Source: Rhizobium leguminosarum (GTDB lineage Bacteria > Pseudomonadota > Alphaproteobacteria > Rhizobiales > Rhizobiaceae). From it: a stretch of 64,000 nucleotides of DNA. Every line of letters starts with the position of its first letter. Position 1 is the first letter of the stretch. Location of the stretch: contig NZ_CP025012.1 in assembly GCF_002953715.1 (NCBI RefSeq), positions 4,637,001-4,701,000 on the forward strand, written 5' to 3'. Shown piece by piece: positions 42,707 through 51,213 of the stretch. The position numbers were made by a program, and so were the translations under genes. Below the pieces are notes generated by a model. That model saw only the letters and a list, made by a program, of their open reading frames with translations, was not told where the DNA came from and ran no database searches.

Positions 42707-42722
42707 TTAACGGTCCGTTAAC
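42707..42722. promoter_or_regulatory. Full CtrA binding box
   Basis: TTAA-N7-TTAAC (TTAACGGTCCGTTAAC) is an exact match to the CtrA consensus and is nearly palindromic. It lies 40 nt before the conserved 20-nt element at 42762, in a position to activate a short plus-strand transcript. No protein gene begins downstream on the plus strand for 1.7 kb. Confidence 0.6.
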
Positions 42723-42761
42723 CTTTCGGCGGCAGTCTCACTGCAATACCCGCTTGCTCTT

Positions 42762-42781
42762 TGACCACGGATGAACTGGCA
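42762..42781 (+). other. 20-nt conserved element, copy 2 (candidate small transcript or peptide)
   Basis: TGACCACGGATGAACTGGCA, identical to the minus-strand element at 27983-28002. It can be read as the peptide end LTTDELA-L-R-stop, the stop falling at the same place as in copy 1. A terminator follows 20 nt later. Confidence 0.5.
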
Positions 42782-42800
42782 CTGAGGTGAGCGGATGACG

Positions 42801-42826
42801 AAAGGCCGGGTCGAACCGGCCTTTTT
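42801..42826 (+). terminator. Rho-independent terminator after the 20-nt element
   Basis: Stem AAAGGCCGG/CCGGCCTTT with a 6-nt loop and a T run on the plus strand. It may also serve the minus strand weakly, but the peptidase there ends at 42878 with no T run following. Confidence 0.85.
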
Positions 42827-42877
42827 GTTTGTCGCGATCTTGCGTGGCGCATCTTGATGGAAGGTGCGCCTTTTCCT

Positions 42878-44266
42878 TCAGGCAGCGAGCGCCTGAAGAA
42901 TCCGCACCCAGGAGCGGATGCCCTTGTGGTAGGAGATAAGCTCGTATTTCTCGTTCGGCGAGTGGATGCGATCATCGCTGAGGCCAAAGCCGACGAGCAG
43001 CGATTCCATGCCGAGCATCTTCTGGAAATCGCCGACGATCGGGATCGACCCGCCCATGCCGATGACGATGGCGGGTTTCGGCCACTCGTCGGAAAGCGCG
43101 TTCTTCGCCTTTGTCAGAACAGGGGAATCATAGGAGAGATGAATTGCCGGCGAGCCGCCATGCGGATGGAACTCCACCGAGCAATCGGCGGGAATCTTCG
43201 CGCTGATATAGCTGCGGAAAGCTTCGCGGATGGCGGTTGGATCCTGCGTGCCGACAAGTCGGAACGAAACCTTGGCCGAAGCCTTGGCGGCGATCACCGT
43301 CTTGAAGCCTTCGCCGGTATATCCGCCCCAGATGCCGTTGATTTCGGCGGTCGGCCGCGCCCAGGTGAGTTCCAGCACCGAACGGCCCTTCTCGCCGGAT
43401 GGAATCGAAAGGCCGACCTCGCCGAGGAAGCTCTCCGCGGTCTTGCCGAGCGTCTCCCATGACGCCTTGATGTTGTCAGGCGTCTCCTCGACGCCGTCAT
43501 AGAAGCCGTCAAGCGTGATGCGGCCGGTCTCGTCATGCAGGCCGGCAAGAGCCTCGACGAGAATATGGATCGGATTGGCCGCCGCGCCGCCGAAGAGACC
43601 GGAATGCAGGTCGCGGTCGGCGGCCGTCACGATCACTTCCTCGCCGACGAGGCCGCGCAGCGCTGCGGCGATCGCCGGCGTGTCGCGGTCCCACATGCCG
43701 GTATCGCAGACCAGCGCATAATCGGCCTTGAGCTCTGCGGCATTGGCTTCGAGGAAGGGCTTCAGGGACGGCGAGCCGGATTCCTCCTCGCCCTCGAAGA
43801 GAATGGTGACGCGGCAGGGAAGCGCGCCGTTGATCTCCTTATAGGCGCGGCAAGCCTCGACGAAGGTCATCAACTGGCCCTTGTCGTCGGAGGTGCCGCG
43901 GCCGGTCAGGATCTTGCGGCCCTCGCCGACATCCTTGATCGACGGCTCGAACGGGTCGTTTTCCCAGAGCTCGATCGGGTCGACCGGCTGAACATCGTAA
44001 TGGCCGTAGAAGAGAACATGCGGCGCATCGGCGGAAGCGCCGGCATGGTGGGCGACCACCATCGGATGGCCTGGCGTATCGCGCACCGAGGCCGTAAAGC
44101 CGAGCGTCCCGAGATAGGCGACGAGCCATTCCGCAGCCTTTCGGCATTCGGCTTTGTAAGCGGGATCGGTGGAAATCGACTGGATGCGCAGAAGCTCGAA
44201 CAGCTTGTCGAGGCTCGATGGAAGGTTCTGGTCCGCGCGCGCAAGCACCTGGCTTACATCGGTCAT
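42878..44266 (-). CDS. M20-family metallopeptidase (dipeptidase)
   Basis: The 462-residue protein has the two-domain M20 layout. Metal ligands are visible: YGHYDVQPVD near residue 88, the bridging Asp in GRGTSDDKGQLM near 122, the catalytic Glu pair in FEGEEESGSPS near 157, Asp in VCDTGMW near 187 and His in the C-terminal NEKYELISYHKG region. A dimerisation domain is inserted around 200-350 (DLHSGLFGG). The pattern is that of carnosinase-type dipeptidases (M20 family protein PRK06446-like by recall). The substrate is unknown. Confidence 0.9.
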   Translation of the reverse strand: MTDVSQVLARADQNLPSSLDKLFELLRIQSISTDPAYKAECRKAAEWLVAYLGTLGFTASVRDTPGHPMVVAHHAGASADAPHVLFYGHYDVQPVDPIELWENDPFEPSIKDVGEGRKILTGRGTSDDKGQLMTFVEACRAYKEINGALPCRVTILFEGEEESGSPSLKPFLEANAAELKADYALVCDTGMWDRDTPAIAAALRGLVGEEVIVTAADRDLHSGLFGGAAANPIHILVEALAGLHDETGRITLDGFYDGVEETPDNIKASWETLGKTAESFLGEVGLSIPSGEKGRSVLELTWARPTAEINGIWGGYTGEGFKTVIAAKASAKVSFRLVGTQDPTAIREAFRSYISAKIPADCSVEFHPHGGSPAIHLSYDSPVLTKAKNALSDEWPKPAIVIGMGGSIPIVGDFQKMLGMESLLVGFGLSDDRIHSPNEKYELISYHKGIRSWVRILQALAA

Positions 44267-44481
44267 TTTCGACTCCTTTTTTGAAATTCGGCCGGACGAT
44301 AGACCAAACCAGAAAGGCAGGCGAGGCGGAAAAACAAAAAATCGGCGGCGCGAAAGACCGGTGGGGCATGGATTAATATCAGGAAGATTTGCTGGATAAC
44401 ATAGAAGAGAGTTCTAATTCAATTTACAGTTATTTAGCATAACCTAAATAACCTGACCGAATTCAGCTGTGGGAGGGGCAG

Positions 44482-46866
44482 ATGTTTTCGGTCATTACAT
44501 GTATTCGGGACAACCACGATTGGCGGCTGGTGCTTGCGGCGGCCGTGGTCTGCCTGGTCGGCGCTATGGCGGCTATGCTGCTGCTTTCCCGCGCTCAGGA
44601 ATGCGATGCCGGGCGGCGCAAGCTCTGGATCGGCGCCTCGGCTTTCGCTTTCGGCACCGGCGTATGGGCAACGCACTTCATCGCAATGCTGGCCTATGAC
44701 GGCGGCATGCCGATCGGCTACCAACTGGGCCTGACGGCGCTTTCTTTCCTCCTGTCGGTTGCCGGTTCGTGGGCGGCGATCCTCGTCGCTTCGGAAAGCC
44801 GCGGCAGGTTTTCTCGCATCCGCGGCGGCGTCCTGATGGCGCTCGGCATCGCCTCCATGCACCTGACCGGCATGCAGGCGATCGAAACGCAGGCGGCAAT
44901 TCTTTATGATCCCTTGATGACGCTGAGTGCGGTTCTCGCAGGAGCACTGTTGTCGAGCGCCGCCTTCCACGCCTTTTTCCAATTGAAGGGACCGAGGCGG
45001 CTCCTCGCCTCGTCAATCACTTTCGTCCTCGCGATCTGCACGCTCCATTTCATCTCGATGGCTAGCATCACGCTCGTGCCGGATCCCGGCAAACAAGTTC
45101 CGGCAACGGTGCTCGACGCCAGCCTGCTTGCTGCGATCGTCGTTGTGGCGGCGACGGCGCTCATTCTGATCGCGCTGGCGGTAGTCTTTATCGAAAGCCA
45201 CCTGACGGATCTGAGGGGGCTCGCGAATGCCTCACAGGAAGGGCTGCTGATCCTGCGGAAAGGCCGAATCATCGATGCCAATGAACGCTTCCAGGGGCTT
45301 TCCGGCTGGAAGCTTGCCGGTCTTGCCGGCAAGGCGCCCTCGGCTGTTTTGACCGCTATTCAGGGGACTGGGCAGAACAGACCCAGCGAGACGCTGCTCA
45401 ACACCAGGGACGGCAGGGAGATCGCCGTCGAAGTGACCGCGAGCAGGATCGTCTATCGCGGGCACAATTGCGAGGTGCTGGCGGTGCGGGATCTCACCGA
45501 GCGCAGGCAGGCCGAGGAGATGATCGAGCATCTCGCTCACCACGATGTGCTCACCGATCTGCCGAACAGGTCGCTGTTCGATACCCGCATCCGGCAGGCG
45601 CTGCAGATGGCCGAACGAAAGAACGGCGAGGTTGCCCTCTTCTATCTCGACCTCGATCGCTTCAAGGCCGTCAACGATATCTTCGGTCATGCCGAAGGCG
45701 ACCGCATTCTCCGCAAGGTCGCCTCGATCCTGCGCCGCGTGGCCGATGAAAGCGATACGATTGCCCGCCTCGGCGGCGATGAATTCGCCATCATTCAGCC
45801 CGCCGGGCAGCAGCCGGCGGCGGCGCAAAAGCTTGCGGCTGATATCCTCGCCGAATTCGCCGCCGAGATGGACACGGCGCGCGACCCGACCGCCGTCGGC
45901 GTCAGCGTCGGCATCGCACTCTATCCCGCGGATGGCGCTGCTGCTGAAGAACTCTGCAACAATGCCGATACTGCACTCTACCGCGTCAAGCATGACGGTC
46001 GCGGCAAGGTTTGTTTCTTCGACGCGGAAATGGATAAGGCGGCACGGAACCGCCGCCAGATCGAAAGCGAACTGCGCCATGCGATCATCCGCAACCAGAT
46101 CCATGTCAGCTATCAGCCGATCCTCGATGCGCTGAGCGGCGAGATCGGCGGCTACGAGGCCCTGATGCGCTGGAACCGGCCAGGTCACGGCTTGACCGAG
46201 CCCGATATCTTCATCCCGATCGCCGAGGAAAGCGGCTCGATCGTCCAACTCGGCGAATGGGTGTTGCAGCAGGCCTGCAGGGAGGCTGTGCGCTGGCCGC
46301 TGCCGTTGATGATCGCCGTCAATCTCTCGCCGGTGCAATTCATGCTGCCGAACCTCTGCGAGCGGATCGAGGCGATCCTCGCCGAAACCGGGCTTGCGCC
46401 CGGCCGGCTGGAGCTCGAGATCACCGAGGCGGCCCTCATTCGCGATCGCGACCGGGTGATGACGACGCTGCTGCGGCTGCACAAGCTCGGCGTGCACATC
46501 GTCATGGATGATTTCGGCACCGGTTTTTCCTCGCTTTCCAACCTGCGTTCATTCCCTTTCGACAAGATCAAGGTCGACCGCAGTTTCACCGGCGTGCTGG
46601 AACATGATGCGGGGGCGCGCTCGATCGTGCGCGCCATCATCGGCCTTGGTCATAGCCTCGGCATGCCTGTCGTCACGGAGGGCGTGGAAACCGAGATACA
46701 GCGCCGGATCGTCGTCGAGGAAGGCTGTGCGCAAGTGCAGGGCCTTTTACTCGGCAAGCCGGATATCGAGCCGAGCATCAAGCTTGCCGCCCACGAAAAC
46801 GTCCTGACCGCGCAGATCGAAACCGGCGTGTCCTCATTGCGACGCGCTCAGCGTGTCGGCGAGTGA
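44482..46866 (+). CDS. MHYT-PAS-GGDEF-EAL cyclic-di-GMP signalling protein
   Basis: The 794-residue protein has an N-terminal MHYT sensor of seven membrane segments (about residues 10-250), with the repeated H-F/L-x-x-M motifs THFIAM, MHLTGM and LHFISM. A PAS-like segment follows (about 255-355). The GGDEF domain (about 365-525) has an intact RLGGDEFAI, and the EAL domain (about 545-790) has YEALMRW, DDFGTGFSSL and EGVETE. Both catalytic sites look intact, so it could make or break c-di-GMP. No RxxD inhibitory site lies five residues before GGDEF. The MHYT domain is thought to sense O2, CO or NO through copper. GGAGGGG precedes the start. Confidence 0.92.
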   Translation: MFSVITCIRDNHDWRLVLAAAVVCLVGAMAAMLLLSRAQECDAGRRKLWIGASAFAFGTGVWATHFIAMLAYDGGMPIGYQLGLTALSFLLSVAGSWAAILVASESRGRFSRIRGGVLMALGIASMHLTGMQAIETQAAILYDPLMTLSAVLAGALLSSAAFHAFFQLKGPRRLLASSITFVLAICTLHFISMASITLVPDPGKQVPATVLDASLLAAIVVVAATALILIALAVVFIESHLTDLRGLANASQEGLLILRKGRIIDANERFQGLSGWKLAGLAGKAPSAVLTAIQGTGQNRPSETLLNTRDGREIAVEVTASRIVYRGHNCEVLAVRDLTERRQAEEMIEHLAHHDVLTDLPNRSLFDTRIRQALQMAERKNGEVALFYLDLDRFKAVNDIFGHAEGDRILRKVASILRRVADESDTIARLGGDEFAIIQPAGQQPAAAQKLAADILAEFAAEMDTARDPTAVGVSVGIALYPADGAAAEELCNNADTALYRVKHDGRGKVCFFDAEMDKAARNRRQIESELRHAIIRNQIHVSYQPILDALSGEIGGYEALMRWNRPGHGLTEPDIFIPIAEESGSIVQLGEWVLQQACREAVRWPLPLMIAVNLSPVQFMLPNLCERIEAILAETGLAPGRLELEITEAALIRDRDRVMTTLLRLHKLGVHIVMDDFGTGFSSLSNLRSFPFDKIKVDRSFTGVLEHDAGARSIVRAIIGLGHSLGMPVVTEGVETEIQRRIVVEEGCAQVQGLLLGKPDIEPSIKLAAHENVLTAQIETGVSSLRRAQRVGE

Positions 46867-46869
46867 TCT

Positions 46870-46974
46870 TACAGCGCCGCGCGTCTTTTCGGACGCGCAA
46901 AGGACGCTGTAACACTCTTGGACTGCTGCATAATTTTATCCTTAAATCGATTCCGATTTAAGGAATTATGCAGT
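46870..46974. repeat. Intergenic repeat, family C (copy C6)
   Basis: TACAGCGCCGCGCGTCTTTT to GGACGCTGTAACACT, then the palindrome around AAATCGATTCCGATTT ending TATGCAGT. It fills the space between the GGDEF-EAL gene and the marR-like stop codon, which follows 3 nt later. Confidence 0.88.
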
Positions 46975-46976
46975 GG

Positions 46977-47408
46977 TCAGAGCGCCTTGGCGTTTTCCAG
47001 AAGCCGGCGGATATATTCAAGCGTCAGCTCGCGCTCGAAAACCCGAAAACCTTTGAACAGCGCAAGGTCGGCCTCCCGCGCCGTCTCAATCGCCTCGGCC
47101 TCCATGGCGCGCGCCCTCGGCGTCAGGAAGAGCAGTTGCGCCCGCTTGTCGGACGGATGCGGCCGGCGTTCGATCAGCCCGTCGCGGACCATGCGCGAAA
47201 GCGTATTGGCCATGGTCGCCTGCTCGATATCGACCCGCTCGAGAAGCTGTTTCTGGGTCAGCCCGTCCTCGGCCCAGAGTTCCAGCAGAATGGGGAACTG
47301 GCCCGGAGAAAAACCAAGCCCGACCGCGCGCTGGTGCAGCGAGCGGGCAAAACCCTTCGCCAGCTGGCTGGCAAGGTAGGCTCCCGAATCCATGCGGTTA
47401 AATCCCAT
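46977..47408 (-). CDS. MarR-family transcriptional regulator
   Basis: The 143-residue protein is a winged-helix MarR regulator: a helix-turn-helix in TQKQLLERVDIEQATMANTL (about residues 50-75), the wing DGLIERRPHPSDKRAQLLFL with the conserved DxR near 85, and flanking dimerisation helices. Such proteins repress resistance or catabolic genes and release DNA on ligand binding. Its target is not visible; no divergent gene starts next to it. The candidate sRNA terminates about 100 nt upstream of its start, on the same strand. Confidence 0.88.
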   Translation of the reverse strand: MGFNRMDSGAYLASQLAKGFARSLHQRAVGLGFSPGQFPILLELWAEDGLTQKQLLERVDIEQATMANTLSRMVRDGLIERRPHPSDKRAQLLFLTPRARAMEAEAIETAREADLALFKGFRVFERELTLEYIRRLLENAKAL

Positions 47409-47506
47409 GATTGCAAGTTAGGCTCAAAACCATGCCGGAGACAATGCAGCAAATCGCATACGATGCTCCTAAACATGCAAGCCGTGATGATAATTGCGAG
47501 GGCCTG

Positions 47507-47657
47507 GAAAAAACAAAAGTCGCCATGGCCTGGAGGTTGGCCATGGCGACTTTAAAGTGGGGACAAAGGCCCGGAGAGGGGGATAAGGCCTTTGTCCAAG
47601 CCTGACGCGGCGGGGGACAAGCCGGTAACCAGACCCGCGGCGCGATCAAGCGCCGGT
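47507..47657 (-). ncRNA. Candidate trans-acting small RNA, alpha-r7 (Smr7C)-like
   Basis: On the minus strand two strong hairpins follow one another. GGACAAAGGCC pairs with GGCCTTTGTCC around a loop containing CCCCCTCTCC, and a 15-bp stem AAAGTCGCCATGGCC pairs with its complement around a loop containing ACCTCC, followed by TTTTGTTTTTT. The loops resemble anti-Shine-Dalgarno sequences of rhizobial regulatory RNAs. The predicted length is about 150 nt. The location next to polA matches my recollection of the alpha-r7/Smr7C family; the sRNA call itself rests on structure. Confidence 0.7.
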
Positions 47658-47663
47658 GACATG

Positions 47664-47692
47664 GATTTGTGCCTCAGAATGTGGTTTTTCAA
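47664..47692 (-). promoter_or_regulatory. Possible promoter of the sRNA
   Basis: Minus-strand TTGAAA (47687-47692), a 17-nt spacer and CAAATC (47664-47669). The -35 is good and the -10 poor. Confidence 0.4.
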
Positions 47693-47742
47693 GGGAGGGC
47701 CATCGTTACAAATCGGTAACAGTTTGGTGAGCCGGAATCCCG

Positions 47743-47846
47743 GCTGCACGATTCCCGGAATCGGAATCGATTGAAGGATAAAATTATGCAGCAACGCCAA
47801 GTGCTCAGCGTCCTTTGCGCGTCCGAAAAGACGCGCGGCGCTGTGT
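47743..47846. repeat. Intergenic repeat, family C, reverse orientation (copy C7)
   Basis: GATTGAAGGATAAAATTATG, CAGCAACG and the first-hairpin module GCGTCCTTTGCGCGTCCG, read in the opposite direction to copies C1-C6. The second palindrome is degenerate on its outer arm. It lies upstream of polA. Confidence 0.78.
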
Positions 47847-47938
47847 GACGCTCCGAACGCCATAATCCTTTTTACGCGCCGAACTTTATGCCGATCTCTA
47901 TATGGACCTCGTCCCATGCCCGCGCTATCCATGCACGC

Positions 47939-50938
47939 ATGAAAAAAGGCGATCACCTCTTCCTAGTCGATGGTTCCGGATTCATCTTCCGGGCGTTTCA
48001 TGCATTGCCGCCGCTGACCCGCAAGACCGACGGCCTGCCGATCGGCGCCGTTTCCGGTTTCTGCAACATGCTGTGGAAGCTGCTGAGGGATGCGCGCAAT
48101 ACCGATGTCGGCGCGACGCCGACACATCTTGCCGTCATCTTCGATTATTCCGCCAGGACGTTTCGCAAGGATCTCTACGACGCCTACAAGGCGAACCGCT
48201 CCGCCCCGCCGGAAGAGCTCATCCCGCAATTCGGCCTTATAAGACAGGCGACCCGCGCCTTCAATCTGCCCTGCATCGAGACGGAAGGCTTCGAGGCCGA
48301 CGACATCATCGCCACCTATGCCCGCCAGGCCGAAGCGACCGGCGCCGATGTCACCATCGTCTCCTCCGACAAGGATCTGATGCAGCTCGTCAGCCCCAAT
48401 GTCCATATGTATGACAGCATGAAGGACAAGCAGATCGGCATTCCCGATGTCATCGAGAAATGGGGTGTGCCGCCGGAAAAGATGATCGACCTGCAGGCGA
48501 TGACCGGTGATTCTGTCGACAACGTTCCCGGCATTCCGGGCATCGGCCCGAAAACCGCCGCCCAGCTGCTCGAGGAATACGGCGATCTCGACACGTTGCT
48601 CGAACGCGCCACCGAGATCAAGCAGGTCAAACGCCGCGAGACGATCCTCGCCAATATCGACATGGCCAGGCTCTCGCGCGACCTCGTGCGGCTGCGCACC
48701 GATGTGCCGCTCGATCTCGATCTCGACGCGCTGGTGCTGGAACCGCAGAACGGTCCGAAGCTGATCGGCTTCCTGAAGACGATGGAATTCACCACGCTGA
48801 CGCGCCGCGTCGCCGAAGCCTGCGATTGTGATGCCGGCGCCATCGAACCGGCGATCGTCCGCATCGAATGGGGTGAGACGGCCCGCGGCCCGGATCTCGA
48901 TGCGGCGGAGCCCGAGCCTGTTGCCGGCGGCATCCCTGACGTCTCGGGCGAATCCGTGCCGGTGCCGCCGCGTGCGAAAGCGAAGAGCGCGGTCGAAGGC
49001 GCCTTTTCGCCCGCCGATCTTGCCAAGGCACGGGCCGAGGCCTTTGCGACGCTGCCCTTCGATCATTCGGCCTATGTCACGATCCGCGATCTGGCGACAC
49101 TCGACCGCTGGATCGCCGAGGCGCGCGCGACCGGCCTCGTTGCTTTCGATACCGAGACCACGTCGCTGGATGCGATGCAGGCCGAGCTTGTCGGCTTTTC
49201 GCTGGCGATCGCCGACAATACGGCCGATCCCACCGGCACGAAGATCCGCGCCGCCTATGTGCCGCTCGTCCACAAGAACGGCGTCGGCGATCTGCTCGGC
49301 GGCGGCCTTGCCGAAAACCAGATCCCTATGGGCGATGCCCTGCCACGGCTGAAGGCATTGCTGGAAGACGAATCGGTTCTCAAGGTCGCCCAGAACCTGA
49401 AATACGACTACCTGCTAATGAAGCGCTATGGCATCGAGACCAGGAGTTTCGACGACACGATGCTGATCTCCTACGTGCTCGACGCCGGCACCGGCGCGCA
49501 TGGCATGGACCCGCTCTCGGAAAAATTTCTCGGCCATACCCCGATTCCCTACAAGGACGTGGCGGGTAGCGGCAAGGCGAACGTCACCTTCGATCTGGTT
49601 GATATCGACCGCGCCACCCACTATGCCGCCGAAGATGCCGACGTCACGCTGCGCCTCTGGCTGGTGCTGAAGCCACGGCTGGCGGCGGCAGGGCTGACCA
49701 GCGTCTATGAACGGCTGGAGCGGCCGCTATTGCCCGTACTGGCGCGCATGGAAGCGCGCGGCATCACCGTCGACCGGCAGATCCTGTCGCGGCTCTCCGG
49801 CGAGCTGGCCCAGAGTGCAGCAAGGCTGGAGGACGAGATCTACGTGCTGGCCGGCGAACGTTTCAACATCGGCTCGCCGAAGCAGCTGGGCGATATCCTG
49901 TTCGGCAAGATGGGCCTTTCCGGCGGCAGCAAGACGAAGACAGGGCAATGGTCCACCTCCGCCCAGGTGCTCGAGGATCTGGCCGCCGCCGGTTTCGAAT
50001 TGCCGCGCAAGATTGTCGACTGGCGCCAGGTCACCAAGCTGAAATCCACCTATACCGACGCGCTTCCGGGTTACGTTCACCCCGAGACAAAGCGGGTCCA
50101 CACCTCCTACTCGCTGGCATCGACCACCACGGGGCGCCTGTCCTCGTCCGAGCCGAACCTGCAGAACATTCCGGTACGCACCGCAGAAGGCCGCAAGATC
50201 CGCACCGCCTTCATCTCGACGCCTGGCCACAAGCTGATCTCTGCCGACTACAGCCAGATCGAACTGCGCGTGCTTGCCCATGTGGCCGAGATCCCGCAAC
50301 TGACCAAGGCCTTCGAAGATGGCGTCGACATCCACGCCATGACGGCATCGGAAATGTTCGGCGTGCCGGTGGAAGGCATGCCGGGCGAGGTGCGCCGCCG
50401 CGCCAAGGCGATCAATTTCGGCATCATCTACGGCATCTCGGCCTTCGGCCTCGCCAATCAGCTTTCGATCGAGCGTTCGGAAGCCGGTGACTACATCAAG
50501 AAGTATTTCGAGCGTTTCCCCGGCATCCGCGACTATATGGAAAGCCGAAAGGCCATGGCGCGCGACAAGGGTTATGTCGAAACGATCTTCGGTCGCCGCA
50601 TTAACTATCCCGAAATCCGCTCGTCCAATCCATCCGTGCGCGCCTTCAACGAGCGTGCGGCGATCAATGCGCCGATCCAGGGTTCGGCTGCCGACGTCAT
50701 CCGCCGGGCGATGATCAAGATAGAGCCGGCGCTTGTTGAAGTCGGCCTTGCCGATCGCGTCCGCATGCTGCTGCAGGTGCACGACGAACTCATCTTCGAA
50801 GTCGAGGACCAGGATGTCGAAAAGGCGATGCCGGTCATCGTCTCGGTCATGGAAAACGCCACCATGCCGGCGCTGGAAATGCGCGTGCCGCTGAGGGTCG
50901 ACGCACGCGCCGCCACCAATTGGGACGAGGCGCACTAA
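47939..50938 (+). CDS. polA: DNA polymerase I
   Basis: The 999-residue enzyme fills repair gaps and removes RNA primers. In order it has a 5'-nuclease domain (about 1-290, with LVDGSGFIFRAFHALPP and VSSDKDLMQLV), a linker, a 3'-5' proofreading exonuclease (about 370-570, with FDTETTSLD and HYAAEDADVTLRLW, so its metal ligands are present) and the polymerase domain (motif A DYSQIELRVLAH near 775, motif B RRAKAINFGIIYG near 820, motif C LLQVHDELIFE near 945). The start MKKGDHLF at 47939 was preferred to an ATG 17 codons upstream. The TAA stop comes from a family-A repeat. Confidence 0.97.
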   Translation: MKKGDHLFLVDGSGFIFRAFHALPPLTRKTDGLPIGAVSGFCNMLWKLLRDARNTDVGATPTHLAVIFDYSARTFRKDLYDAYKANRSAPPEELIPQFGLIRQATRAFNLPCIETEGFEADDIIATYARQAEATGADVTIVSSDKDLMQLVSPNVHMYDSMKDKQIGIPDVIEKWGVPPEKMIDLQAMTGDSVDNVPGIPGIGPKTAAQLLEEYGDLDTLLERATEIKQVKRRETILANIDMARLSRDLVRLRTDVPLDLDLDALVLEPQNGPKLIGFLKTMEFTTLTRRVAEACDCDAGAIEPAIVRIEWGETARGPDLDAAEPEPVAGGIPDVSGESVPVPPRAKAKSAVEGAFSPADLAKARAEAFATLPFDHSAYVTIRDLATLDRWIAEARATGLVAFDTETTSLDAMQAELVGFSLAIADNTADPTGTKIRAAYVPLVHKNGVGDLLGGGLAENQIPMGDALPRLKALLEDESVLKVAQNLKYDYLLMKRYGIETRSFDDTMLISYVLDAGTGAHGMDPLSEKFLGHTPIPYKDVAGSGKANVTFDLVDIDRATHYAAEDADVTLRLWLVLKPRLAAAGLTSVYERLERPLLPVLARMEARGITVDRQILSRLSGELAQSAARLEDEIYVLAGERFNIGSPKQLGDILFGKMGLSGGSKTKTGQWSTSAQVLEDLAAAGFELPRKIVDWRQVTKLKSTYTDALPGYVHPETKRVHTSYSLASTTTGRLSSSEPNLQNIPVRTAEGRKIRTAFISTPGHKLISADYSQIELRVLAHVAEIPQLTKAFEDGVDIHAMTASEMFGVPVEGMPGEVRRRAKAINFGIIYGISAFGLANQLSIERSEAGDYIKKYFERFPGIRDYMESRKAMARDKGYVETIFGRRINYPEIRSSNPSVRAFNERAAINAPIQGSAADVIRRAMIKIEPALVEVGLADRVRMLLQVHDELIFEVEDQDVEKAMPVIVSVMENATMPALEMRVPLRVDARAATNWDEAH

Positions 50939-51041
50939 AGCATGTCGCGCAAAACTGTGCAGCGGTTTTGCGACAACGACCTGCGTGGAAATAAAGCCTA
51001 AGGCGCGGGGAGCGAATCGAAAAGATTGCGACGCGCTTCAG
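50936..51041. repeat. Intergenic mosaic repeat, family A (copy A5)
   Basis: TAAAGCATGTCGCGCAAAAC at the left, GAGCGAATCG...GCGCTTCAG at the right. Its first triplet is the stop codon of polA. Confidence 0.87.
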
Positions 51042-51213
51042 AGCGCCTCCCCAAAATTGGCAAAGATTTTTCTCACTGCCAGAACTCATTGAAAGTGCAG
51101 CGATTTATCCCAAGGGATCGTATCGGAACGATACGGCAGGAAGGAACTTATTAACCTTCCTTTTCTATCCCGGTAGGGTCGTAATTTGCAAAGCATGAGT
51201 GAGTAGCGGACGC

